Part shown: one piece after another, positions 34,096 through 43,242 of the stretch
Layout of the letters: the number at the start of each line of letters is the position of its first letter
How positions within the stretch are numbered: position 1 is the first letter of the stretch
Assembly (NCBI GenBank): GCA_965222895.1
Contig: CBDCVB010000001.1
Coordinates: forward strand, 1,116,001 to 1,180,000
From: Bin87 sp965222895
GTDB taxonomy: Bacteria > Chloroflexota > Dehalococcoidia > Lucifugimonadales > UBA3495
DNA: 64,000 bases
Reading direction: 5' to 3'
Program-made: the position numbers and the translations under genes
The notes under the pieces: generated by a model
Databases searched by the model: none
What the model was told of the DNA's origin: nothing
Seen by the model: the letters and a program-made list of their open reading frames with translations, nothing else

Positions 34096-35142
34096 ATGTG
34101 GACCACACTTGGGCAAGAGCGGGCGCTGAAACAGCTTGGCGCTGCCCTCAGGGCCGGGCGGCTGGCCCACGCCTACCTGCTCACCGGGCCGCCTCACGTG
34201 GGCAAGATGACACTGGCGCTGGAGCTGGCTGCCGCCGTCAACTGCACGAACCCCGACGGTAGCAACCCCGACGGCAGCAACCCCGACCGGGATGATGCCA
34301 GCCCTTGCGGACAGTGCTCCGCCTGCACCCGCATTCGCCGCGACGTGTATGCCGATTTGCACGTGGTGGCGGTTGGCGGAGACCCCAGGGTTCCCACCCG
34401 TATCAGTATCCAGCAGATTCGAGACACTGAAAATTTCCTCTCCCTGACGCCTGTAGAGGGGCCTTGGAAGGTCGTAATAGTCGATGGAGCGGAATCATTG
34501 TCGGCCGGCCAGGGCGAATCGGCCAACGCACTGCTGAAAACCCTGGAGGAGCCACCGGAGCACGTGCTCATCCTGCTGCTGACCACCAACCCGGATGCCG
34601 TCCTGCCGACCATCCGCTCCCGGTGCCAGCTGCTGGGGCTGCGTCCGATGGCTGGCGCTGTGCTGGCCGAGCATCTGGTGAATCAGAGGGATGTGGCGCC
34701 GGACACGGCGCGGTGGCTGGCCGGTTTGGCGCGAGGCTGTCCGGGGTGGGCGTTCCGGGCGCTGGCCGACCCGGCGGCGCTGGATGAACGCGCCGAGGAG
34801 CTGGACCGCATCACCGAAACCGCGTTGGCGCCGCTGGACCAACGGTTCGCTTACGCCAACAATCTGGCAACCCTCTTTTCCCAAGACCGGGAGTCGGTGC
34901 GGCAACGGCTCTATCTGTGGCAACGGTGGTGGCGCGATTTGCTGCTGGTGAAGGAAGGTGTGGGCCAGCACGTGCAGAATACCGACCGGCAGGATGAGTT
35001 GGCAGCGCAGGCGGATGCCCTGTCCACTGCCGACATCGTGGCCTTCGTGCGGCGTATCCAGGAGACGCTGGCAGCGCTGGATGCCAACGCCAACCCCCGC
35101 CTTGCGCTGGAGGTCTTGATGCTGGCGGTGCCGGCCTCGTGA
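34096..35142 (+). CDS. holB: DNA polymerase III delta' subunit
   Basis: 348 aa AAA+ clamp-loader subunit. Degenerate P-loop LLTGPPHVGKMTLALELA, zinc module CGQCSACTRIRRDVYADLHVV, SANALLKTLEEPPEHVLILLLTTNPDAVLPTIRSRCQ (Walker B-like and SRC motif). A short insert repeating NPDGS (GSNPDGSNPD) precedes the zinc module. 56 bases after lysA, same strand. Confidence 0.92.
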   Translation: MWTTLGQERALKQLGAALRAGRLAHAYLLTGPPHVGKMTLALELAAAVNCTNPDGSNPDGSNPDRDDASPCGQCSACTRIRRDVYADLHVVAVGGDPRVPTRISIQQIRDTENFLSLTPVEGPWKVVIVDGAESLSAGQGESANALLKTLEEPPEHVLILLLTTNPDAVLPTIRSRCQLLGLRPMAGAVLAEHLVNQRDVAPDTARWLAGLARGCPGWAFRALADPAALDERAEELDRITETALAPLDQRFAYANNLATLFSQDRESVRQRLYLWQRWWRDLLLVKEGVGQHVQNTDRQDELAAQADALSTADIVAFVRRIQETLAALDANANPRLALEVLMLAVPAS

Positions 35143-35172
35143 GCCTGACCGGGTGAGCCGGATGCGCCGGCG

Positions 35173-35628
35173 CTACCGGGCCTCGTACTCTTTTACCCGC
35201 CCCCGCTGCACCGTCCGCAGGCGGCGTTGACCTTCCAGGACGCGGATGGCCTGCAGCACTTGAGGGTCGCCGTGGCGGCGGAACCGGCCGGTAATCTTGC
35301 TCTGGGATTTGGGCCGTTGGCAGAATTCCCAAACCTGCTCGGCCAGCAATCCACCGGTATCGGGTATCGGTTGAATGGGCACAACTACGGTGTGTCCCGG
35401 GTTGCCGTCCACCGCCTCGCCCGGCATATATTGCAGGCGTTGGCCCTGTCTTTCCAGGAATGCCCGAATCCTGGATCTCAGGACTCCGCCCGTTCCGGTG
35501 GAGCCGTAGCCGTGGACGATGTCCAGCCGGTCGCCACTGCGCCGCGACCGCAGCGTTTCGTTGTACAGGTCGATGAACGCGGCCAGAGACTCCGACCAAT
35601 TCTTGCCGTGGAAATCCAGGCTGGGCAT
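35173..35628 (-). CDS. Smr-domain protein
   Basis: 151 aa. LDFHGKNWSESLAAFIDLYNETL and DIVHGYGSTGTGGVLRSRIRAFLERQ are the LDLHG and HGxGxGxLR motifs of Smr (MutS2-type) nicking domains. C-terminal region QVLQAIRVLEGQRRLRTVQRG is winged-helix-like. Standalone Smr proteins act on nucleic acid, often ribosome- or recombination-linked. Confidence 0.8.
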   Translation of the reverse strand: MPSLDFHGKNWSESLAAFIDLYNETLRSRRSGDRLDIVHGYGSTGTGGVLRSRIRAFLERQGQRLQYMPGEAVDGNPGHTVVVPIQPIPDTGGLLAEQVWEFCQRPKSQSKITGRFRRHGDPQVLQAIRVLEGQRRLRTVQRGRVKEYEAR

Positions 35629-35684
35629 ACGTCGTTAACGCCGGTTAGTTTGGCGACATACCTCGACGCGCCGGTGGTGGTGCG

Positions 35685-36416
35685 TCAGTCGGCGACGGCC
35701 ATCGCCGCCATTTCACCGTTGGGCGAACCGGCGTCCTCGGTGTGGTAGCGGTTGGCGGTTTGCCAGGGGATGTACTGACGCCACTCTTCCAGAATGGTGC
35801 GGTTTTCCAGAATGCGGTAGGGGTTTGGCTGGGGCGCAGTGGGCAGGCGATGCAACTTCATGTTGGCTTCTGCCGGCGTGCGCCCGGCCTTGTGCAGATT
35901 GCACCGGCTGCACGCGGCGACCACGTTGTCCCAGGTGTGCGGCCCCTGCTGGCGACGGGGCACGACGTGATCCAGCGTGAGGTGTTGCGAGCGTGTACCG
36001 CAGTACTGGCAGGTGTAGTGATCCCTCAGAAACACTTCCTTCTTGGACAGTCGGCGCGGCGCAAAGGGCCGTTTGACCAGATACACCAGGCGGATGATGG
36101 ACGGCGCGCTGAGGGCGGCGCTGAAGGTGCGGATGCGGGTGCTGTCGGCGCGCTGCTCCAGGAGTTCGGCCTTGCCCTTGGCTACCAGCACGATGGCTCG
36201 CCGAACGGTGCAGACGTTGACGGGGACGTAGTTGAGGTTGAGCACGAGCACAGGCGCGGTGAGCCGGCCAGGAAGAGAAGTTCCCCGTCGCCGTCGGCCA
36301 CCCTCCGGGGAGTCCGCCAGCGCTGTGGAGGCAGCGGACGTGCGCACGGCGCGGGACTGTCGCCCGCCGGTTCGTGCCACACCTTTTCGTCGACCCGTTC
36401 GTCCTCGGCCTGCCAT
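35685..36416 (-). CDS. HNH endonuclease family protein
   Basis: 243 aa. VLVLNLNYVPVNVCTVRRAIVLVAKGKAELLE followed by CQYCGTRSQHLTLDHVVPRRQQGPHTWDNVVAACSRCNLHKAGRTP: CxxC, catalytic LDHVVPR, CxxC. This single-domain HNH type is widespread in chromosomes and often near core genes. N-terminal 50 residues are Arg-rich and low-complexity; the true start could be internal. Confidence 0.88.
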   Translation of the reverse strand: MAGRGRTGRRKGVARTGGRQSRAVRTSAASTALADSPEGGRRRRGTSLPGRLTAPVLVLNLNYVPVNVCTVRRAIVLVAKGKAELLEQRADSTRIRTFSAALSAPSIIRLVYLVKRPFAPRRLSKKEVFLRDHYTCQYCGTRSQHLTLDHVVPRRQQGPHTWDNVVAACSRCNLHKAGRTPAEANMKLHRLPTAPQPNPYRILENRTILEEWRQYIPWQTANRYHTEDAGSPNGEMAAMAVAD

Positions 36417-36545
36417 CTACCCAACCTCAATGCAGGTAGCGAACTCGCTGCCGTGTCGTGCCGATTTTCGTTGCAGTTATCGTTATCGTACTAACGGCAA
36501 TTATTATACCCCAACCGCGCTTTGCGCAATACTCACATACCCATC

Positions 36546-36712
36546 ACGCGCACCAACTTTAATCTGTCATTGCGAGGAGCGCCCGCTCATCCCGAGTTCG
36601 TCGAGGGACGTGGCAATCCCGATGAGGTTGAACACATCCCGGCGAACCGCCGTTGCTACGACGACGAGATTGCCACGCTACGCTCGCAATGACAACGTGG
36701 GTACGCATGACC
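36546..36712. mobile_element. MITE-like dispersed repeat, family A, copy 4
   Basis: Starts CGCGCACCAACTTTAATCTG then TCATTGCGAGGAGCG, ends ATTGCCACGCTACGCTCGCA then ATGACAACGTGGGTACGCAT. A partial extra copy of the terminus (AAGTGGGTACGCATGAGTCG) follows. Main content of the 36417-36855 gap. Confidence 0.75.
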
Positions 36713-36855
36713 AAGTGGGTACGCATGAGTCGCATACCCATCTTTTCCCGCGTGTTAAACTGCTTTCCACCAACCGCCGGCGAAAATCCCCGCGACCAAT
36801 ACAACTGCATTGTATGAATCCACTTCATTATATGAACCCTCGTTCGCCCAGGTTG

Positions 36856-37794
36856 ATGGGAACCGACGATATGCAGCACCCAGCGGCGCACGACGATGCC
36901 CATAACGTCAGGTCTGCCAGCCATCGCAGCCTTTGGATCGCATTGGCTATTACGGCTCCGTTGATGGCGGCGGAACTGGTTGGCGGATTGCTGGCAAACA
37001 GCCTGGCGCTGGTCGCCGATTCGGCCCACATGGCTGCCGATGTAGCCGCCATTAGCCTGGCCCTCTTCGCCATGTGGCTGGCGGCCCGGCCGGGCTCTTT
37101 CCGACGCACCTTTGGGTTTTACCGGGCTGAGGTCATTGCCGCCCTGTGCAACGCGCTGGGCCTTTGGTTAATTGCGGCCTGGGTGTTCGTAGAGGCATAC
37201 CAGCGATTTTCCGCTGCGTCGGAGGTGCAGGGGCCTTTGACACTGGTGGTAGGCGCCGTGGGGTTGGTAGCCAACGTGGCCGCGGCCTGGGTGCTGCAGA
37301 GGGCGTCGGGCGAGAGCATCAACGTGGAGGGAGCCCTGCTTCACGTCCTGGGGGACCTGGTCGGCTCGGTGGGGGTTATAATCGCCGCCACCCTGGTGAT
37401 TGCCTTTGGATGGCACATCGCCGATCCTATCATCGGGACCATCATCGGCGTGTTGATCCTGTTCAGTTCCGGCCGGCTGTTGTGGAAGGTTACCCACGTG
37501 CTCATCCAGGGCGCACCGCCGAACCTGGACCTGGAACGGTTGTGCCGCAGTCTGGAGCAGGTGGAGGGGGTAACCGGAATCCACGACATCCACGCGTGGA
37601 CGGTTACCACCGGCTACGACGTTTTCAGCGCTCACGTTACGGTGGGGCCTGGCAGGCACCAGCTACGGGCCAGCATCCTGCATACCCTGCGGGATATCGT
37701 TTCGACCGATTTCGGCGTATCCCACGTAACCATTCAGTTGGAAGACGACGCATCTGGGTGCATCGAAACCCATCACGTACCGCATACCGGCTGA
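36856..37794 (+). CDS. Cation diffusion facilitator (Zn/Co/Cd efflux, CzcD-like)
   Basis: 312 aa, six membrane helices: NSLALVADSAHMAADVAAISLA carries the HxxxD metal site of TM2 and GALLHVLGDLVGSVGVI the HxxxD of TM5. The cytoplasmic C-terminal domain has IHDIHAWTVTTGYDVFSAHV. Exports divalent metal by proton antiport. ATG 36856 is preferred; in-frame ATGs at 36814, 36832 and 36871 are alternatives. Opening His residues (MQHPAAHDDAH) fit a metal-binding N-terminus. Confidence 0.92.
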   Translation: MGTDDMQHPAAHDDAHNVRSASHRSLWIALAITAPLMAAELVGGLLANSLALVADSAHMAADVAAISLALFAMWLAARPGSFRRTFGFYRAEVIAALCNALGLWLIAAWVFVEAYQRFSAASEVQGPLTLVVGAVGLVANVAAAWVLQRASGESINVEGALLHVLGDLVGSVGVIIAATLVIAFGWHIADPIIGTIIGVLILFSSGRLLWKVTHVLIQGAPPNLDLERLCRSLEQVEGVTGIHDIHAWTVTTGYDVFSAHVTVGPGRHQLRASILHTLRDIVSTDFGVSHVTIQLEDDASGCIETHHVPHTG

Positions 37795-37816
37795 CGCCGC
37801 CAGTGGCCAGTGGTCC

Positions 37817-37989
37817 TCATGCGTACCCACTTTGTCATTGCGTACCCCATTTTTAATCTGTCATTGCGAGCGTAACGTGGCAATCCCGTCGTAGTAGCAA
37901 CGGCGGTTCGCCGAAGTGTGTTCAACCTCATCGAGATTGCCACGTCGCTATGCTCCTCGCAATGACAAATTAAAGCATATACGCGTGAG
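37817..37989. mobile_element. MITE-like dispersed repeat, family A, copy 5
   Basis: TCATGCGTACCCACTTTGTC with a partial internal duplication of the terminus, GTCATTGCGAGCGTAACGTGG, GTTCAACCTCATCGAGATTG, and closing TCGCAATGACAAATTAAAGC then ATATACGCGTGAG. Directly downstream of the CDF gene. Confidence 0.75.
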
Positions 37990-38058
37990 TCCAGTGGTCG
38001 CGTGTTTCGATGCTCCTGCCAGCGCCGGTTGCGCGCGAATGGGCGGGTATACGCTAAC

Positions 38059-38541
38059 CTACCGGGGCAGGGCCAGGCCCAGTTTGGATACCACGCTGTT
38101 GAACGGGCCGACCAGGAATCCGCCCAGCCACGAGGATTGCACGAACGGGTCCACACCATTCGGCGAAATGCCCATTAGCGCCGACAGCACGGCGGCGGTC
38201 AGCAACAGGCCGATGACAAGTCCAACGACCAATCCCAACGCCCGGTCGACCATGCCTCCGAGGGGAAACAGACCCAGCAGGCGGCCCAACAACGAACCCA
38301 GCACGGCTGCCGCGACCAGCGCCACGATGACAACCAGAATGTAGGCCACCGCTACTTGCGCCAGTTCGTTGTCGGAAATGAAACCGAGGCGGCCCCGCAG
38401 GATGCTGGCCAGCGCCCCGGCGAACAGCAGGCCAATCGCCAGCACCGCCAGGGCTGCAATCATGCCGGTGGCTTTCTTCTGCAGGCCGTAGACCGCAGTC
38501 GCCGCCCAAGTCGCCAACAAAACCCAGTCCAGCCAGTTCAT
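38059..38541 (-). CDS. CvpA family membrane protein
   Basis: 160 aa with four hydrophobic helices. MNWLDWVLLATWAATAVYGLQKKATGMI and GMVDRALGLVVGLVIGLLL fit CvpA/colicin V production family, linked to envelope homeostasis. Downstream, in the same direction, of the membrane gene at 38600. Confidence 0.85.
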   Translation of the reverse strand: MNWLDWVLLATWAATAVYGLQKKATGMIAALAVLAIGLLFAGALASILRGRLGFISDNELAQVAVAYILVVIVALVAAAVLGSLLGRLLGLFPLGGMVDRALGLVVGLVIGLLLTAAVLSALMGISPNGVDPFVQSSWLGGFLVGPFNSVVSKLGLALPR

Positions 38542-38599
38542 TCTGGCATTTCCCGCTTCGGCATTTCCGGCGTCGGCATTGCCCTGGTTGGTGTGGCGT

Positions 38600-39094
38600 T
38601 CATACGAATACGACCCAGACTATCACACCGATGAGCAGTCCCAGCAGCAGACCGCCGGCGTGATTCAGGCGAACTGCTTTGGATGTGTAACCCATCCGCA
38701 GCTCCAGCTGGCGCCCAATGACGCCGATGCTGATGACCGCGATGACACCCACAAAAACCAGCGGGCCGTAGAGCAGGATTCCGGAGTCGGCGCCGCGAAA
38801 GACCCAAGCGATGCCAGTCAGCAGGCCCAACACGCCCAGCGACAACGCCATCCGCAGCAGGCCGATGCGAAACCCCCAGGCCATCAGGAAACACCAGCCG
38901 GCGAGACCCAGCAATTGCCACGGCGAGTCGAATATCCCGAATATCACCTGCGAATTGTCCGATAACCCGCCGGAGGTTGCAACCGGCGCCGAGATTAGCG
39001 GCGGAGCGCCGGCCCCGGGAGGCTTACCCTCGGCGATGAGACTGCTATAATCTGCGCCATGTTTAACGACAGCGCCACGCCGGATTGTCGACAC
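38600..39094 (-). CDS. Hypothetical membrane protein
   Basis: Up to 164 aa with four hydrophobic helices (WQLLGLAGWCFLMAWGFRIG, LGVLGLLTGIAW, LLYGPLVFVGVIAVISIG, GGLLLGLLIGVIVWVV). Function unknown. A GTG at 39094 would overlap the divergent cmk gene; a GTG at 38947 just before the first helix is an alternative start. Co-oriented with cvpA. Confidence 0.6.
   Translation of the reverse strand: MSTIRRGAVVKHGADYSSLIAEGKPPGAGAPPLISAPVATSGGLSDNSQVIFGIFDSPWQLLGLAGWCFLMAWGFRIGLLRMALSLGVLGLLTGIAWVFRGADSGILLYGPLVFVGVIAVISIGVIGRQLELRMGYTSKAVRLNHAGGLLLGLLIGVIVWVVFV
39043..39051 (+). promoter_or_regulatory. Extended -10 giving a probably leaderless cmk mRNA
   Basis: TGCTATAAT ends 7 bases before the cmk ATG (39059), which places the transcription start at or next to the start codon. 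No Shine-Dalgarno sequence is present. Confidence 0.5.
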
Positions 39095-39847
39095 GCAGTG
39101 GTAGCCATCGACGGGCCGGTGGCATCGGGCAAGACGTCGGTCGGACAGGCGGCAGCGGCGAGGTTACAGCTCCGGTTTCTGGACACGGGCATAATGTACC
39201 GGGCGGTAACCTGGCTCGCCCTGCATCAGGAGGTGCCGGTTGACGACAGCGCTGCCGTGGATGCGCTGGCCCGCAGTTGCCGCATGACGGTCGGCGAGCT
39301 GCCGGATGCGTCGGTTGCGGCCGGCGACGGTATGCTGACCGGCCCGGCTCCGGAAGGCATCTCCATCGACGGTTATTCGCCCGGCGCTGAGTTGAGGTCA
39401 ACCCAGGTTGATGACAACGTATCGGCGGTGTCGGCGCTGCCGGGGGTTCGCGCCGCCCTGGTGCAGCAGCAGCGCGCCATTGGCGAGGGCGGCGGCATCG
39501 TGATGGCCGGACGCGACATCGCCTCCGTGGTGCTGCCGGATGCTGACGTGAAACTCTACATTGACGCCTCACCCGAAGAGCGGGCCCGGCGTCGTTTCGC
39601 GCAGCAGCAGAACGCTAATCCTGGCGTGCAATTTGAGCAGGTGCTGGCCGACACCCTGCGCCGCGATGCTCTGGATACCCAGAGGGCAGACTCGCCGCTG
39701 GTGGTAGCGGAGGGCGCCATCGTCATAAACACTGACAACATCGACCTGGAGCAAACCGTGGCGGCGGTGGTGGACACCATCCGCAGCGCTATTGCCGCCG
39801 GCGCCGGGCCCAAATCCCAACCGTCCGGGTCGCAAAGGCAGACCTAG
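39059..39847 (+). CDS. cmk: Cytidylate kinase
   Basis: 262 aa. P-loop IDGPVASGKTSVGQ (usual GPxGAGKS), FLDTGIMYRAVTW, GRDIASVVLPDADVKLYIDASPEERARRRFAQ and the C-terminal TDNIDLEQTV are family hallmarks. Phosphorylates CMP and dCMP. Slightly longer than usual with a Gly/Ser/Pro tail. plsC follows after 4 bases, a common pair in Gram-positive-like genomes. Confidence 0.94.
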   Translation: MFNDSATPDCRHAVVAIDGPVASGKTSVGQAAAARLQLRFLDTGIMYRAVTWLALHQEVPVDDSAAVDALARSCRMTVGELPDASVAAGDGMLTGPAPEGISIDGYSPGAELRSTQVDDNVSAVSALPGVRAALVQQQRAIGEGGGIVMAGRDIASVVLPDADVKLYIDASPEERARRRFAQQQNANPGVQFEQVLADTLRRDALDTQRADSPLVVAEGAIVINTDNIDLEQTVAAVVDTIRSAIAAGAGPKSQPSGSQRQT

Positions 39848-39851
39848 CGCG

Positions 39852-40511
39852 ATGGCCTGGTTGTACCAGCCCAGCCGGCGCTTCGGGCAGCTGCTCTGGT
39901 CGGTAAGCGGCCGGCTGACCATTACCGGCAAGGAGGCCATGCCACCCCACGGGCCGCTGCTGGTGGCTTGCAATCACCTGTCGCTCAACGACGCCGGGAC
40001 GCTGGTGGTGTCCCTGCCGCGTGAGGTGGTTTTCCTGGCCAAGAAGGAGCTTTGGGAGAAGCCTCTCGGCCGGTTCTACTGCAACGCGGTGGGAGCGGTG
40101 CCGCTGGACCGGGAACGCGGCGGCGGCGAAGCGTTGCGTTACGCACTGCGCGCGCTCCAGCAGGATAAAGCCATCCTGATGTTTCCCGAGGGCAGGATCA
40201 GCACCACCGGAGGGCTGGAGCAGGGCCGCACGGGGTTGGCCTGGCTGGCGTTGAAAACTCAGGCGCCCATTCTTCCGGTCGCCATCTCTGGATCCGAGAA
40301 GTTCCCATCGTGGCGTATGTTGGCGCCGTTTGCCAGCTGGCAGGTAACCATCGGCACGCCGTTCACGCCGCCGGTGATAGAGGGTCCAATCACCCGGCCA
40401 CTGCTCAATTCGGTTACCGATATGGTGATGCAGCGCATCGCGGCGTTGTTACCGGAATCGTATCGCGGTGTGTACGCCGGCTCGATGCAGCCCAGGAGCA
40501 ACGCCAATTAA
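39852..40511 (+). CDS. plsC: 1-acyl-sn-glycerol-3-phosphate acyltransferase
   Basis: 219 aa. CNHLSLNDAG is the catalytic HX4D motif; GAVPLDRERGGGEALRYA, MFPEGRIS and LPVAISGSEK the downstream acyltransferase blocks. Makes phosphatidic acid. ATG 39852 gives the normal start; an upstream reading overlaps cmk. A hairpin follows at 40547. Confidence 0.92.
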   Translation: MAWLYQPSRRFGQLLWSVSGRLTITGKEAMPPHGPLLVACNHLSLNDAGTLVVSLPREVVFLAKKELWEKPLGRFYCNAVGAVPLDRERGGGEALRYALRALQQDKAILMFPEGRISTTGGLEQGRTGLAWLALKTQAPILPVAISGSEKFPSWRMLAPFASWQVTIGTPFTPPVIEGPITRPLLNSVTDMVMQRIAALLPESYRGVYAGSMQPRSNAN

Positions 40512-40546
40512 AAGAGAATCACATAGGGTACAGTAATGAACAAACA

Positions 40547-40573
40547 CCGGGCCACTGAATTTCAGCGGCCCGG
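40547..40573. terminator. Terminator-like hairpin between plsC and a convergent gene
   Basis: CCGGGCC..GGCCCGG perfect 7-bp stem, with inner complementary ACTGAA/TTCAG, followed by TTGCC. Could act in both directions; T-tract poor. Confidence 0.5.
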
Positions 40574-40598
40574 TTGCCTACTTCGTCAAACACGTTGC

Positions 40599-40940
40599 CT
40601 AATCCCCGTCCTGAGGAACGGTAAAAGTCACGCTCCCGTCGGTATCCGAATGCCGATGGTGCTGTACCGACCGCAATATCCGGTCGGCGCTCTGGCGAAT
40701 TTCGTCCCTCAACTCTATTCGCATCGCGCTCATATCAGTCCGCAAACCTTCTACCGAGCTTGGCAGCTCAGTCCGTAAACCTTCTACCGAGCTTGACAGC
40801 TTGCTAACCTCGGTGAACAAGCCGCCCAAGTGGAATATGATTTTACCGGCGACTATTGCCAGCGTGACAATGATGCCGGTACCGATGACGATGGCAGCGA
40901 TAAGCGGCGCATAGGCAATGACGGCAGGTGTGGTTTCCAT
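40599..40940 (-). CDS. Membrane-anchored coiled-coil protein
   Basis: 113 aa. One N-terminal membrane helix (LIAAIVIGTGIIVTLAIVAGKIIF), then a coiled coil with duplicated SSSVEGLRTEL/SSVEGLRTDM units and a polar tail. Short leader: -10 TATAAT at 40957 and AGGAG immediately before the ATG. Architecture like those at 15667, 44642 and 59427. No named family. Confidence 0.62.
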   Translation of the reverse strand: METTPAVIAYAPLIAAIVIGTGIIVTLAIVAGKIIFHLGGLFTEVSKLSSSVEGLRTELPSSVEGLRTDMSAMRIELRDEIRQSADRILRSVQHHRHSDTDGSVTFTVPQDGD

Positions 40941-40956
40941 AGTACTCTCCTGCGGG

Positions 40957-40962
40957 ATTATA
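40957..40962 (-). promoter_or_regulatory. -10 element for the coiled-coil gene
   Basis: TGGTATAAT extended -10 (minus strand), 17 bases before the ATG at 40940. Confidence 0.45.
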
Positions 40963-40974
40963 CCACGCCCCTGC

Positions 40975-41287
40975 CTACCCCAACGCCTCAGCGGATTCCT
41001 TCCGTGGTATCCTCATCACCAACGCCAGCTTCACGTCGCCCCACTGCATTTGCTGCGCCAGCGAACGGATAGCCACTATGTCCTTCGACCTCATACGGCC
41101 AGCATCTTATGGACACGATGATGTAAGGATGCGGCACTTGATGGAACTTTTGGAATAGGCAACCCACAACGTGGAGCAGCGGAAGCGAGCATCTATGGGC
41201 CGCCAAGAAAGCGCTTGCGCAGTTAGGTACGTGATTCCATGAAAAATCCCTCTCCATTGACGGGGCGAGAACCACGGGCGATAGTCG
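40975..41287. other. Mostly non-coding gap
   Basis: No gene of normal quality. A 39-codon minus-strand frame (41094-40975, MRSKDIVAIRSLAQQMQWGD, then VKLALVMRIPRKESAEALG) looks protein-like but has no ribosome-binding site and may be a gene remnant. Confidence 0.3.
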
Positions 41288-42184
41288 TCAGTTCAACATC
41301 GGCTCGGGCTCGGGCTGGTAGCGCAGGGGTTCCTCTTCCAGAATCCGTTCCAGTTCGGCGGCGCGCTGGTTGATGGAGTCCATGATGGCAGGGGGGATGC
41401 CGGCGTGCTCGTTGACGTAGTTGCTCAATAGTTCCAGTTCGTCAAAGCCCTGGAAGCAGTCCACGATGCCCCGTAGGGCTGGCGAGAAATACTGGGTGTC
41501 CTGCCCTACTCCCCGGCCCACCGAGAAGTGGTACACATACTTGAGGTTGTCTTTCAGGTAACGCAGCACCGGGAAGAAGTCGCTGTCGCCTGACACCAGC
41601 ACGGCGCAATCGAAGCTGTTCATCTTGGAGATCATGTCCACGGCAATGCCGATGTCCACGCCCTTCTCTCCAACTTGGGTGCCCTGGAACGTGATGTTGC
41701 CTTCGTAGTCATATTCCAGCCGATAGGGGCGGAATGGCTGCACTACGTACTGGCCCACGTACTTGAACTCCAGGAAGTTGGTATTCTGCTGGATTTCCTC
41801 GAAAACGGACTTGCGGAGCTGGTGGAAGCGTCGGAATTCGTGCTCGTACCAGTCCTGCGCCTTCTGCACGACCAGCTCGGTGGTGAGTTCCGGCATCCGC
41901 CCGCCGTACTCGTCAACGATGCGTTGCGCTCGCCAGAGGTTGGGCGTCCACGGGGTGATGTTCTCGGCGTAGTACCAGTAGACCCGCACTAGTTGGTGGT
42001 CCCAGCCGGTAACGTCATCGAACTTGGACAGTGCGTCTTGAAAGAACTCCTGCCATCGGAAGTGTTTCTCGTCGAGTCGATACTCTGGATTGTTGGGGTG
42101 CGGCGGGTCGGAACGGAAGTGATAATCTCTCAAATTGTGGCGGAAATTCTGGCCATCCACGAAAATGACTGTTTTCAGCGACAT
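41288..42184 (-). CDS. NYN domain protein (LabA/DUF88-like RNase fold)
   Basis: 298 aa. FVDGQNFRHNLRD, GEKGVDIGIAVDMISKM and VLVSGDSDFFPVLRYL supply the acidic residues of the PIN-like NYN active site. Predicted metal-dependent ribonuclease. A long middle segment with many aromatic residues (YWYYAENITPWTPNLWR) is typical. ATG 42184 has AAGGAG 9 bases upstream; the longer frame upstream is not supported. Confidence 0.88.
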   Translation of the reverse strand: MSLKTVIFVDGQNFRHNLRDYHFRSDPPHPNNPEYRLDEKHFRWQEFFQDALSKFDDVTGWDHQLVRVYWYYAENITPWTPNLWRAQRIVDEYGGRMPELTTELVVQKAQDWYEHEFRRFHQLRKSVFEEIQQNTNFLEFKYVGQYVVQPFRPYRLEYDYEGNITFQGTQVGEKGVDIGIAVDMISKMNSFDCAVLVSGDSDFFPVLRYLKDNLKYVYHFSVGRGVGQDTQYFSPALRGIVDCFQGFDELELLSNYVNEHAGIPPAIMDSINQRAAELERILEEEPLRYQPEPEPMLN

Positions 42185-42339
42185 TTCGGTGCTCCTTGTG
42201 ATACCAAGGCATACGATAGGCAACTCGACGAATTTGCGAGCCGACCGGTCTTGCGGAAAGAAGTTATCGAAAGCGGTGGCCGGTCGGCAGTGGCCTGGCA
42301 AACGGCGTGGGTTTGGTTACGGGTTGATTCGGTTACGGG

Positions 42340-43242
42340 TTAATCGGTTGGCGCTGTTATGTCGATATCGTATCTTTCTAATAGGGCGTCCAGCTGGGCG
42401 GCGGTTTTCGCATCGGGAGGTACGAGGGGCAAACGCGGTTCGCCCACGTTGAAGCCGGCCCAGTTGAGCCCATACTTCACGGGTATGGGGTTGGACACAA
42501 CGAACAGCCCCTTGAACATATCCAGCAGGCGCAGGTGTTCGGCGCCGGCCGCTTCCACGTCGCCCTCCAGAGTGAATCCCATCATCTGCTTAATCTGGCT
42601 TCCGATGAGGTGGGCCGCCACGCTGACCACACCGAAACCACCCATGGACATGATGCCGAAGGTTTCGTCATCGTTGCCCGACCAGACCCGAAAATCGTCG
42701 GGTGTGTCGCGAATTACTTTGGCGATTTGAACCGGGTCGCTGCTGGCCTCTTTGATACCGATAATGTTGTCAATCTCGGACAGGCGCACGGTAGTCGCAT
42801 CGGTCATGTTGAGGCTGGTGCGGCTGGGCACGTTGTACAGCATCCCGGGCAGGTTGGTGCATTCGGCCAGGGCCTTGAAATGCTGATACAGGCCCTCTTG
42901 CGGCGGCTTGTTATACGCCGGCACAGTCAGCAGGAGCGCATCCGCCCCGACCTGCTCGGCCTGGCGGCTCAGCTCGATGGATGCTGTGGTGTTGTTGTCG
43001 CTGGTGCCGGCAATGACGGCGCCGCGCGAGCCGATGGCGTCTTTCACCTCGCCGTACAGGCGGGCCTTTTCGTCCAGGGACAGCGCCGGCCCTTCGCCGG
43101 TGGTGCCGGTAACGACCAGCCCATCGGTGCCGGAGTCCAGCAGGGCCACGGCGAGACGCTTGGCCTGGTCGTAGTCAACATTCCCCCCGGCGTCGAAGGG
43201 TGTAACCATTGCCGTAATCAGGCGGCCAATTTCTGCAGGCAT
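42340..43242 (-). CDS. dapA: 4-hydroxy-tetrahydrodipicolinate synthase
   Basis: 300 aa TIM barrel. VTGTTGEGPALSLDEK, LLTVPAYNKPPQEGLYQHF (catalytic Tyr) and IGIKEASSDP (Schiff-base Lys). Condenses pyruvate with aspartate semialdehyde for DAP/lysine. Downstream, in the same orientation, of asd with a 335-base gap. Confidence 0.94.
   Translation of the reverse strand: MPAEIGRLITAMVTPFDAGGNVDYDQAKRLAVALLDSGTDGLVVTGTTGEGPALSLDEKARLYGEVKDAIGSRGAVIAGTSDNNTTASIELSRQAEQVGADALLLTVPAYNKPPQEGLYQHFKALAECTNLPGMLYNVPSRTSLNMTDATTVRLSEIDNIIGIKEASSDPVQIAKVIRDTPDDFRVWSGNDDETFGIMSMGGFGVVSVAAHLIGSQIKQMMGFTLEGDVEAAGAEHLRLLDMFKGLFVVSNPIPVKYGLNWAGFNVGEPRLPLVPPDAKTAAQLDALLERYDIDITAPTD

Noticed and set aside
36232..36855. 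200-residue N-terminal extension of the CDF transporter
   Set aside because: It would translate the antisense of the HNH gene and a MITE; CDF proteins begin near 36856.
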